A model generated the notes under the pieces. That model was given only the letters and a program-made list of their open reading frames with translations, did not search any database and had not been told where the DNA came from. 64,000 nt of DNA, taken from the NCBI GenBank assembly GCA_938743325.2, contig OW568862.1, positions 1,155,501 to 1,219,500 of the forward strand, read 5' to 3'. Shown piece after piece: positions 40,871 through 48,994 of this stretch. Numbering within the stretch: the stretch's first letter is position 1; the number at the start of each line of letters is the position of its first letter. The stretch comes from Pycnococcus provasolii (lineage: Eukaryota; Chlorophyta; Pseudoscourfieldiophyceae; Pseudoscourfieldiales; Pycnococcaceae). Made by a program: the position numbers and the translations under genes.

Positions 40871-41737
40871 ATGGGGCGCGGCCGGGGTCGTGGCCGGGGC
40901 AGCGACGACGACCTTGACGACGTCAAGAAGACTTCGCGCAACTACTTCGGCGCTTCGCTCAACCACCTGCTCACGATCGCTGTCGCGTGCATGGTGCTCG
41001 CCGGCTCGCTGTTCGTGCTGCGCACATACACGGGAAAGGGGAAGGGATCTCTGACGGAGATGTACAACTACCGCTACCAGAAGATGAAGATGGTGGCGGA
41101 GGAGAAGGAGAATGCGCTTAAGGACACAATGGACGTGCTTGATCAGCACGCGGATCGGACCAAGCGGCAGGAGGAAACGCTCACGCAGCTCAAGGAGAGG
41201 CTGCGCCAGATGGAAAGCGAGCTTGAGCAGCACCGGTCGACGGCGCACGAGATTGACACCGCGAATAGGCTGAAGGACCAGACGGAGCGAGCCATGGAAA
41301 CCGCCAAGGCGAGCGTGCAGGTTTGCCGGCAGGAGGCGGCGGCGGCTCTCGCTGAGAAGAACGACAAGCTCGTGCAGGCGGACACCGCTCTTGACCTTGC
41401 GCGCAAGGAGCTCGAGGAGCTGCAGAAAGAGCTTCGCGTGCGAGAGGGGTGGGTTGCCGAGCGCGAGGCGCGCGTCAGCAAGATTAGCCTCGAGCTGAGC
41501 AAGTCTTTGGGTGTTGTCGAGGAGCGTGGGCGGGCGATTGAGTGGCTGGCCGAAAAGAAGCGTCAGGATAACGATAAGCATGCGGAGGAGATGGAGTTTG
41601 CGAAACAGGACCGTAGCTGCCACGCGGAGGTGCTGGAGTTGCGCAAACAGTTAAACACGCTAAGCGAGAAGAAGCTCTCAGCGGACGAGAGGCGCCACTG
41701 GAAGAGCGCAAAAGGTCGCAAGGAGCTCTCCGGGTGA
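40871..41737 (+). CDS. Single-span membrane protein with long coiled coil (288 aa)
   Basis: The ATG at 40871 (MGRGRGRGRGSDDDL) is chosen; the frame opens further up only through a TTG. A short basic/acidic cytosolic head is followed by one hydrophobic span (LLTIAVACMVLAGSLFVL, about residues 32-49). The rest is an almost continuous coiled coil of about 220 residues, rich in Glu/Lys/Gln (for example KRQEETLTQLKERLRQME). It looks like a tethering or structural membrane protein of the golgin or SUN/KASH-partner kind, but no family is recognised. A conserved 3'-flank element starts 17 bases after its stop. Confidence 0.78.
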   Translation: MGRGRGRGRGSDDDLDDVKKTSRNYFGASLNHLLTIAVACMVLAGSLFVLRTYTGKGKGSLTEMYNYRYQKMKMVAEEKENALKDTMDVLDQHADRTKRQEETLTQLKERLRQMESELEQHRSTAHEIDTANRLKDQTERAMETAKASVQVCRQEAAAALAEKNDKLVQADTALDLARKELEELQKELRVREGWVAEREARVSKISLELSKSLGVVEERGRAIEWLAEKKRQDNDKHAEEMEFAKQDRSCHAEVLELRKQLNTLSEKKLSADERRHWKSAKGRKELSG

Positions 41738-41753
41738 CGCCACTTGAGGACGT

Positions 41754-41820
41754 GAGATCCCTCATTCAGTAATGGAACGCACTTTACTTTGTCCAACGGT
41801 CGTCTATTCACACCACTCAC
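41754..41820 (+). repeat. Conserved 3'-flank element, copy 2
   Basis: Starts GAGATCCCTCATTCAGTAAT 17 bases after the stop at 41737 and follows copy 1 (28258-28325) base for base for most of its length, with GCACTTTA, TTTGTCCAAC, GTCGTC and ATTCACACCA. Similarity fades after CACTCAC at 41820. Confidence 0.85.
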
Positions 41821-42994
41821 ATTCGGAAAACAATCTTTACCAATCTGATTCTGATGATGAATTCATGGAACCTTGTCATTTCTGTCACGTGCCAGATGAG
41901 GACCATGATGAACCGCCTGATCACTCACTCTACGTCTCGTCTATCTTCTCGACATTCGTTTCTGAACATTCTCATATCTCTAATATGACCCGCTGCCCGG
42001 CGCTCGCATTTCCTGCACCACCGGCTGCATCAGCGAGGTAAAGAGTCTGGGGGCATGATTCCACCCGAAGGGGACAGCTACCATCCTGAATATCCTCGAG
42101 CCGATTCGGAACCCGAAATACTTCCGGTCCACCTCGCGGATGGACAGATGGAAATATCCATCCGTGAGGTCGAGAGCTACCACCAACGCGAACACGTATC
42201 CGTCCATCGTGTTATTCGTGTACCCATCTGGCTTGAGCATCACCTTGCATCCCTTGGTCGTGTAGCGCGTCTCTTTTGGTTCCTCCAGGCTCCAGCTGTT
42301 GAACGTCGTAGAGATGGTCCAGTGATCCAGTGAGTGTGTACGGTGACGCATTATCGACAATGTATTTGTTGCAGTTGGGTTCGCTTGTCGCCAAGGTGAT
42401 AGCGTACGTGCGTCCATGCGGATATTGGCCGAAGGTCTGGGTCTGCAGCCTATCTCTTCCCGAGTTGTGACATCGTCTTCAAATACCTTGACTCGCGTGC
42501 GAACAACTCATCGAGCGCGCGCAAGTTGCGTGCGCGGTGTTGTCGTTCGAGCAAGGCCAAGAGCATAAGCTGGCCGCATGGGCCCGATTTTTGCCATTAT
42601 GGATTTCTGTTCTACGGTGCATCCCCCAAAGGCCCAAATTGATGCACAAAATTTTGCACTCTCCGCCCTTCCGGGGAGTGTGCAACGGGGAGTTCCCCCC
42701 TCCCATGCGGGGCGTAGCCTGCAACGGGCTATCTTGTACCACTATAAAATACGATAGTCTAGGGTAGATCTACCAGGAATGTGACTCCAAACGCAGCTGC
42801 CTGGCTGCCAAAAAAGAGTCCCGAGAACTGCATTTTCCTACTCCTAAAAAGTGGATTGATTGGTCGAGGAAGTTGGTCGAGAATGAGAATCACTAGTTAT
42901 TTTTCTGCTTCCCTTCCCTTCCCTTCCCTCTATCCGCGGGGGCCATCACAACCAACCCCTCACAGCGAGCAGCCACCATCACAGTGAGTGAGTG
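41821..42994. other. Spacer holding a retroelement fossil
   Basis: Apart from the reverse-transcriptase remnant at about 41980-42417, the part from 42520 to 42990 has lower GC and repeats of CGGGGAGT/GCAACGGG. No gene is supported there except the probable leader of the small CxxC gene that starts at 42995. Confidence 0.5.
41980..42417 (-). mobile_element. Fossil reverse-transcriptase fragment (LTR/DIRS-like retroelement)
   Basis: A minus-strand stretch codes for part of a reverse transcriptase: ALDLTDGYFHLSIREVDRKY then VAVPFGWNHAPRLFTSLMQP, the fingers-palm region of Ty3/DIRS-type enzymes. The 'AP-x-x-F-T-x-x-M-x-P-V-V' pattern leans to DIRS-like elements. Only this part is recognisable. 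No terminal repeats, integrase or capsid part is seen with it. The element is broken and looks like a short old remnant, possibly extending to about 42540. Confidence 0.75.
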
Positions 42995-43198
42995 ATGGAA
43001 TACGCCATGTTCGCCCAGCAGGTGAACATGGACACGGACACGGACACGGTGGACACAGAGCCTGCAGAGCCCGTGTCGGACCAGAAGACGTGCATGCGGT
43101 GCAAGTCCACCCTTCCAGACACACAAACGAACTTCCCGCACGGATCGACGTGGTGCACGACATGCACACCCGACAGCGACCCGTACGACTCGGACTAA
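42995..43198 (+). CDS. Tiny CxxC zinc-binding protein (67 aa)
   Basis: The ATG at 42995 gives MEYAMFAQQVNMDTDTDTVD. After the acidic N-terminus come two CxxC knuckles 18 residues apart: CMRCKSTLPDTQTNF and WCTTC. They are likely to bind one zinc ion, followed by an acidic tail ending PYDSD. Family not recognised; the arrangement recalls short zinc-ribbon proteins. An in-frame GTG just before is less likely as a start. The gene is convergent with the NUFIP1-like gene at 43312. Small size limits certainty. Confidence 0.5.
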   Translation: MEYAMFAQQVNMDTDTDTVDTEPAEPVSDQKTCMRCKSTLPDTQTNFPHGSTWCTTCTPDSDPYDSD

Positions 43199-43311
43199 AC
43201 GTAGAGACTCAGCTTAACAAACGTACGTATGACATCAACGTCTACTCAGTTGCTTGATTTACAAACTTTTTGTAGCAATAATACATACATAGAGATTACT
43301 CAAAAGATACA

Positions 43312-44820
43312 TCACGACGGTTTCACTGTGGTGGCGGTCATGTCAGTTGTGTACTCGCCGCCCACCTGATGTTCAAAGTACTCCGTGTTGTGCGTGAAAA
43401 AACGAACCGCCTGCAGAATCCAACCTCGCTCGCGGCGAACCTCACGACGAAGCAGCTTCTCAAGAAGAGTTGCAGGACGCGCAGGCGTCGCTTGGACGGA
43501 AGACGCCGCAGTTGGTCGCTCGTGGAGAAAGGAACAAGCGGAACCTTTCCTGCAGTGACCGCGAAGGAAAAAACGGCACGGTGGTGCACGCGCGCGTTGT
43601 TGGTGCTGCCGCTGCTGTCCGCCACCATCCTTCGGCACAGCGTCGTCTTCGCTATCCTCTTCACTTTCACCGCTGCTTGTGCCGCTACTGGTGCTCAGGG
43701 CCTCATCCTCTTCGTTCTTCTCGTCCTCCTCTGCACCGCTGCTGGACGATGCGTACGCATTCACGAGAGCGAGAGAGTCGCACACAGCCGACGGCTGCTT
43801 TGCCACCACAATCTCTTTTTCCTTCTTCGCCTCCTCTACCTCTTTCCTTCTCTCCTTCTTAGCACGTTTCGGCGCAGGCTCGTCCTTGTGCTGACGCCGT
43901 AGTGTCGAGGCGGCGAGCGCCTCCGTGCCCGCTAGCTTGCACAGCCCAAGCTCGCGTTGCTTCTTCAGAACCTCCGTGAGGCGCCTTCGTCTCTCTCGTG
44001 CGCTCTCATCCCCGCCGTTGCTTTGCGCTTTCTTGTCCGGTCGCCCATCTGCCGTCGCCTGCGCATCACCTCTCGCCTTGCGCTCGACATTAGCGGCGGT
44101 TGGGAAGTTACGCTTTCGCTCGGCGATGTAGCGCTCGACGTCCGCCCTCTCCGCGGGAGTCGGCGGCGGCACGGGCATGCGCGGCGGCTCCGGCGGAAGC
44201 GGCGTCACTCCGTCTGGACTGAGTCGGTGCACCTCCGCGTAGTGCTCCTTGAGTGCCCGCGCGGAGGCTGCGAACGAACAGCCGTCGACGCAGCACGGCC
44301 TGTGCGACCTGAGGTGCGCGTGCAGGTCAGCCATCGAGTTAAATGTGCGCGCGCACGGCTCGCATATTAGCTGCTGCTTCGACGGTGGCAGCAGCTGCGC
44401 GGTGGGCATTGGCTGCGGTGGCGCTCTCACTCTTTGCTGCTGCTGCTGCTGCTGTTGATTATTTGTCATGCCAGCGTGGAATTGGCGGTTGTTGCGGTGG
44501 TTGACATATGCGTACTGCACTCCCCCTCCTCCAGCCATGCTGGCGTAAGGTACCGCGAGTCCAGATGCACCCCAAGGATTCGCCAGGGACTGCTGTTGTT
44601 GGTAGAATTGCTGTTGCTGGTAGAGCTGGAGCTGCTGCTGGTGCAGCTGCTGCGCATACACCTGCTGTGCGTACACGAGCTGCGCGCTAGCTTGATGGGC
44701 ACTACTGGCACTGGCACTACCGCCGCTGGCGTTGGCGTTAGCGTTAGCGTTGGCATTAGCGTTGGCACTGGCACTGGCGTGGGAACCAGCGGGCGTGGGC
44801 TGCCAAGCGTGTGGCGGCAT
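43312..44820 (-). CDS. NUFIP1: NUFIP1-like RNA-binding zinc-finger protein
   Basis: 502 aa, ATG at 44820. The N-terminus is Ser/Ala/Asn then Gln-rich (microsatellite coded). A C2H2 finger CEPCARTFNSMADLHAHLRSH lies at 153-173, then a second Cys/His patch. Next is the NUFIP1/Rsa1 conserved peptide ERYIAERKRNFPTAANVERK at 229-248, which in the family binds SNU13/15.5K during box C/D snoRNP assembly. A charged middle with Lys-rich nuclear signals follows, then a CCCH finger CRFFLRGHCRKGSACSFLH and a C-terminal helix (LLEKLLRREVRRERGWILQA). The domain order matches eukaryotic NUFIP1. It should act with HSP90/R2TP in nucleolar snoRNP biogenesis. Confidence 0.88.
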   Translation of the reverse strand: MPPHAWQPTPAGSHASASANANANANANANASGGSASASSAHQASAQLVYAQQVYAQQLHQQQLQLYQQQQFYQQQQSLANPWGASGLAVPYASMAGGGGVQYAYVNHRNNRQFHAGMTNNQQQQQQQQRVRAPPQPMPTAQLLPPSKQQLICEPCARTFNSMADLHAHLRSHRPCCVDGCSFAASARALKEHYAEVHRLSPDGVTPLPPEPPRMPVPPPTPAERADVERYIAERKRNFPTAANVERKARGDAQATADGRPDKKAQSNGGDESARERRRRLTEVLKKQRELGLCKLAGTEALAASTLRRQHKDEPAPKRAKKERRKEVEEAKKEKEIVVAKQPSAVCDSLALVNAYASSSSGAEEDEKNEEDEALSTSSGTSSGESEEDSEDDAVPKDGGGQQRQHQQRARAPPCRFFLRGHCRKGSACSFLHERPTAASSVQATPARPATLLEKLLRREVRRERGWILQAVRFFTHNTEYFEHQVGGEYTTDMTATTVKPS

Positions 44821-45108
44821 GTTGACGACGACGACACACGTCCTTCTTCTCGGCGGAGAATAACATGTCGGTGGAGGGCGGCGGCGGTCTTTTGGGGTTT
44901 ACGCGTAACCCCGAAACGGAACCTTCCACGTTTTTTAAAAAAGTGTTCCTTGGAAAAATCCCCTTGGAATCAGGCCTTGGAATCGCCCCATTTGAATCCT
45001 ATCATGCGAGTGGCGTTGATCAACGTGGCGTTTTCGTTTTCGTTTTAAATAGAGCCTCTCTCTCTTTCCTCTTGGCTGCTCGGCTCTCGGCTCAAATTCT
45101 CAAAAGCG

Positions 45109-48100
45109 ATGGCGGTGGCGATGTGGCGACCCTATGCTTGTGGTGGTGGTACTCGTCGCAGTAGTATTTTAAATAGGAAAGGGATGGCATGTATCCGAAG
45201 CAGCAGCAGCAGCAGCACATCTTGTCGTAGTATCTTATTACCAGTGTCGTATAGGAGTATGGGCAGTAGTTGGAGGAGCCTCAGGAGGTTCCACCTTCAA
45301 GCTCCTCGTCTTCCTCCTTGGCATTCGTGTCATGTTCACTTTGGTTCTTCGTTACGCGCACATTCTCCTGATCAAGCGCCTGCTCCTGAAGAACAAAATG
45401 AACCGACACCAGATTCTGATCCTCGACCTTTCCCTCCGAATCTGGAGGCACCAAAGGAGGCACCACGAACATCCACCTCGCAGGCATCAGCTGGCACTTA
45501 TTTCAACTCACGTGGCAATGGGAAGGGTTCTCCTCTCTACAGACCTTCTTCTAGGCAGTCTGACTTCTACGACGACGACGAGTGGAACCCGAGTGAAAAC
45601 GCCCTCGCGACGAGGAGGACGCACAACAACCTCGATGACGGCGACGCACCGCGAAGCGTCCTGTGGAGAAATCGTGCGCCGTTCGTGTGGTTCATGACGC
45701 ACCGAAGACTCATGCACGACCACCCACGAAGCGCGCAGGAACAGATGAACTTTGAAAAGGCGCGCGTCACCATAAGAACGCACGGATGGAAGGCGGTTCT
45801 GCTCATTATCGCGTCCACCTTGTCCATCGTGCTGTTCGTCATCTCGATGCGAGGGCCGGGAACGCTCATCCCGTCGAGTGGAACGAAGCGCGCCGCCGCC
45901 GCAGCAGCAGCAGCTGCCGTCGCCACGTCGTCGGCGCAACGGGACATGCAGTTGGTGAGGCAAACGATCGACACGCCACGCCGACTCGTTGCCAAGGGAC
46001 TTGACGACTTTGCGTACCACGTCAACGTCATGCTCGAGAGCAACAGCTCGGTGCTCATCGTCCTGCTCATCTGGGTCACCCTCGCCACCGCATGCCTCGG
46101 CGGTGGCATCTGGTTTTTCGTCTCAAACAACCAGGTTCTACACGACTATGGATATCTGAAGCCGCAGCAGAGAAGGCACACCGTCAGCGAGGCTGTGTGG
46201 AGAGCGTGGGGGTGCATGGTGGCGGCATCGAATCACACCAAGGAGAAGGGTGCGCTGCGCGTGCTTACGCTCACGCTCGCCGTCGCCGGAATCATGACGT
46301 ACTCAGTCTCCACGGGAGCATTCACCAGCCTCTTCCGCCTCTTCATCGACAGGAGAGCCTATGGGTACGCATCTCCTACCGCGACGTTCCGAGAGCGCGG
46401 GCAAGTCGCCATCATAGGCGTTAACACGCACTTGCTCAGTATTCTCGAGATGCTTGACCGCACGAATCGAATCGCGCTCGCGCGACTCCAAAACAAAGAC
46501 ACCGACGCACGAACGCCATACAAGCACGTCGTCGTCGTCGTCGAGGATGAGGCAGTTGAGACGAAGGAGATGCTGCAGCGCAACTCGCACCGGTGGAACA
46601 CGCTTAAGGTGGGTGTGAGGCAGGGTGCGCTCGGCGACGCGTACACCTACCAGAGGATTGGGCTCAAGCACGCCCGACACGTCGTCGTGCTCAGCACCGG
46701 CGGTGATCCATACGACGACGATGCGCGCGCGCTCAGCGCGTTTGCAGCCATGCGGCCTATGCTGCCCGCGGAGGTGGAAGTGGCGCTCCAGGTGTCGAAG
46801 CCGTCGACCGCGGACCTCCTGAAGGGTGCGGCGCCTCTTGGATTCGGGCTGCGCGTGGACGCGTTCGAGACGTGCGCTCCCAAGATGGCTGTACAGTGCG
46901 CGCGCCAGCCTACCCTCGCTCCGGTGCTAAAGGAGATGCTGGGAGGCAGCTCGCTGCGCGTCGCCGAGCCAGGCCAGCTTGGATTTAGCGCAAGATCGTC
47001 GCGACTCTTCGCGCGCCAGCACGGGCCTGAGCTTGAGGGCCTCACGATCTCCGAGCTCAGACGTGGATACACAGACGCCACCTTCGTTGGCATCGTGCGT
47101 AACGCAGCCGGGCAGCAGCTGTCGGGTGGCACGGCGAAGGCATTTCATACAAATCGGCTAGACTCGGATGTTGTGAGGGACGGAAATGGCGGGCCGCAGG
47201 TGGTGTATCATCCCGAGGGAAGCGAGATTGTCAGCTCGAGTGACGTTATGCTCTTCGTGGGCTGTGCAGGGACGTACCGCCAGCCGCCGAGGGAACTTGT
47301 GTTTCGCGCGGCGGAGGTGCGACGCAACAAGCTCAAGCAGGCTACAAACGCGCTGGCAAGGTCGGTGGATGTCGCTTACGCCAACGTACATGCGCACGTT
47401 AGCGGCGACAGCAGCTCATACGAGAAGGACATCATCGACGTGCCCGTGATGCGGACGAAACGTGGCGGTGGAAGCGGAACCTACGCGCCGTCCACTACGG
47501 CGACAATGGACACGCAGCCGCATGCAGCTAACTACGATATCGTGCATGACGACACGAAGGACGCGGCGCTTGCCGCCGCCGCCGAGCACACCAGGCCGTC
47601 CCACCTGTTGATCTTAGGCTGGCGCCCTGGAGTGGAAGACTTCATCACCGAGATGAAGGGCTTTCTTGCCAAGGGCAGCGAGGTGGTGATCTTGGCGGAG
47701 ACATCCGTCGAGGAACGTGAGGCGGTCGTGGCAAGAAAGCTTGGAAGACTTCCGGTGGACACTCGCCGTCACCAGCTGAGAGAGAAGATGTTTGAAGAGA
47801 ACACGGCTGCAGAAGAAAGGGAGGATGCGGAGATGGATGCGCACCAAAGCACATCTTCCTCTTCGTCTACCCCGTCTTCGTCGTTGCCATCCACACCATC
47901 GTCTTCGTCTTCGTTGCCATCTCGAAATTCAATCAAGTCATCAACATCAGCTTCGTCTTCGGCGGATATCCCACGCAGCGACTCCGAGCTGACGATGCAC
48001 AAGATGAAGCGCACTCCTCCGCGCTTGCTGCGCAAGGACATGGAGACGGCACTTCGGACGCAGCGCACACAGTGGGCGCAGCAGAAGCGCAAGGAGAAGG

Positions 48101-48894
48101 AGGCGAACGATCTGGAGAAGGAGAGGCGAGAGCGAAAGCCTCTTCGCATTCGCCATCTCCAGGGCAAGCCGCTGAGCCGCACGGACGTGACGAATGCCAT
48201 TCGAACGGGGTTCAGCCACACTCCAGGCACCCCACTTAGCGTGCTGTGCGTGTCGGAGAGAACCACGCATGTGGGAGAACGCATCGGCGACGAACGCGCG
48301 CTGTTTGCGGGTGCACTCGCGGCTGACATCATCGACGAGATGGAGAGTGCCGAGTGGCTCTCACGCCTTGAGAGAGGAGGTTCGAACGTGCCAACCTCTC
48401 CGGTGGCATCCACCCGACCTCGTGTGGGCGTGGAGGTGACTGTTCAGGGTGGCGGGCTTCGCATGGGCCCCACGGAGATATACGCTGACGAGAGCCAGTA
48501 CCAGGGCACGTTCGGTAGGTTGTACGCCGTGCCAACTTCGGAGCTGACTGCTCTTTACACGGCACGTCGCATCTTGGCGGGCGAGCATGCGGAAGTGAAC
48601 GCCGCAGAGCGCCTTAGCCTGAGACTCGCTTGGGAGCAGCTGCTGAGCCCGGATGGGAGCGAGATTTACGCCAAGCCTGCGACATTGTACTGCGCCGGGG
48701 GAAACACGCCAACGACGTTCGCGGCGATCGAGAGCATGGCGCGTCGTCGTGGTGAGGTTGCGATTGGATTGTGCCGAGCGGGCGATGTTCCCATTTTGAA
48801 CCCCACCACCGACGAGAAGAAGCGCGTGGAGCTTCTGCTGAATGATCAAGATCGTGTTGTGGTGATTGCCAAGGAAGCCGGCGGGATTGACTGA
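45109..48894 (+). CDS. CASTOR/POLLUX-type ion channel, probably plastid-envelope (PEC-like)
   Basis: 1261 aa, ATG at 45109. The N-terminus is rich in Ser/Arg and poor in acids over about 80 residues, as in a plastid transit peptide. Spans are at about 225-250 (WKAVLLIIASTLSIVLFVIS), 305-335 (SVLIVLLIWVTLATACLGGG) and 380-405 (VLTLTLAVAGIMTYSVSTG). Two RCK-like cytosolic domains follow: QVAIIGVNTHLLSILEML near 430 and HLLILGWRPGVEDFITEMKG near 845, the latter typical of DMI1/POLLUX/CASTOR. An acidic Ser/Pro-rich insert interrupts the second half. In land plants CASTOR/POLLUX sit on the nuclear envelope and PEC1/2 on the plastid envelope, affecting calcium signalling. The leader favours the plastid. 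Confidence 0.88.
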   Translation: MAVAMWRPYACGGGTRRSSILNRKGMACIRSSSSSSTSCRSILLPVSYRSMGSSWRSLRRFHLQAPRLPPWHSCHVHFGSSLRAHSPDQAPAPEEQNEPTPDSDPRPFPPNLEAPKEAPRTSTSQASAGTYFNSRGNGKGSPLYRPSSRQSDFYDDDEWNPSENALATRRTHNNLDDGDAPRSVLWRNRAPFVWFMTHRRLMHDHPRSAQEQMNFEKARVTIRTHGWKAVLLIIASTLSIVLFVISMRGPGTLIPSSGTKRAAAAAAAAAVATSSAQRDMQLVRQTIDTPRRLVAKGLDDFAYHVNVMLESNSSVLIVLLIWVTLATACLGGGIWFFVSNNQVLHDYGYLKPQQRRHTVSEAVWRAWGCMVAASNHTKEKGALRVLTLTLAVAGIMTYSVSTGAFTSLFRLFIDRRAYGYASPTATFRERGQVAIIGVNTHLLSILEMLDRTNRIALARLQNKDTDARTPYKHVVVVVEDEAVETKEMLQRNSHRWNTLKVGVRQGALGDAYTYQRIGLKHARHVVVLSTGGDPYDDDARALSAFAAMRPMLPAEVEVALQVSKPSTADLLKGAAPLGFGLRVDAFETCAPKMAVQCARQPTLAPVLKEMLGGSSLRVAEPGQLGFSARSSRLFARQHGPELEGLTISELRRGYTDATFVGIVRNAAGQQLSGGTAKAFHTNRLDSDVVRDGNGGPQVVYHPEGSEIVSSSDVMLFVGCAGTYRQPPRELVFRAAEVRRNKLKQATNALARSVDVAYANVHAHVSGDSSSYEKDIIDVPVMRTKRGGGSGTYAPSTTATMDTQPHAANYDIVHDDTKDAALAAAAEHTRPSHLLILGWRPGVEDFITEMKGFLAKGSEVVILAETSVEEREAVVARKLGRLPVDTRRHQLREKMFEENTAAEEREDAEMDAHQSTSSSSSTPSSSLPSTPSSSSSLPSRNSIKSSTSASSSADIPRSDSELTMHKMKRTPPRLLRKDMETALRTQRTQWAQQKRKEKEANDLEKERRERKPLRIRHLQGKPLSRTDVTNAIRTGFSHTPGTPLSVLCVSERTTHVGERIGDERALFAGALAADIIDEMESAEWLSRLERGGSNVPTSPVASTRPRVGVEVTVQGGGLRMGPTEIYADESQYQGTFGRLYAVPTSELTALYTARRILAGEHAEVNAAERLSLRLAWEQLLSPDGSEIYAKPATLYCAGGNTPTTFAAIESMARRRGEVAIGLCRAGDVPILNPTTDEKKRVELLLNDQDRVVVIAKEAGGID

Positions 48895-48994
48895 ACCAAC
48901 ATGTAAAACAAAATGTTTCCACTCTGCGGATGGTGGGGCATGTTTCTTTTTTTTCCTTATTATTACTCTAAAAAAAAACAAGTTATTCCTTCTT

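Noticed and set aside
44894-44912. Near-palindrome around ACGCGT (MluI cell-cycle-box-like) between the NUFIP1-like and channel genes
   Set aside because: Only one copy; a six-base core occurs by chance in GC-rich spacers.
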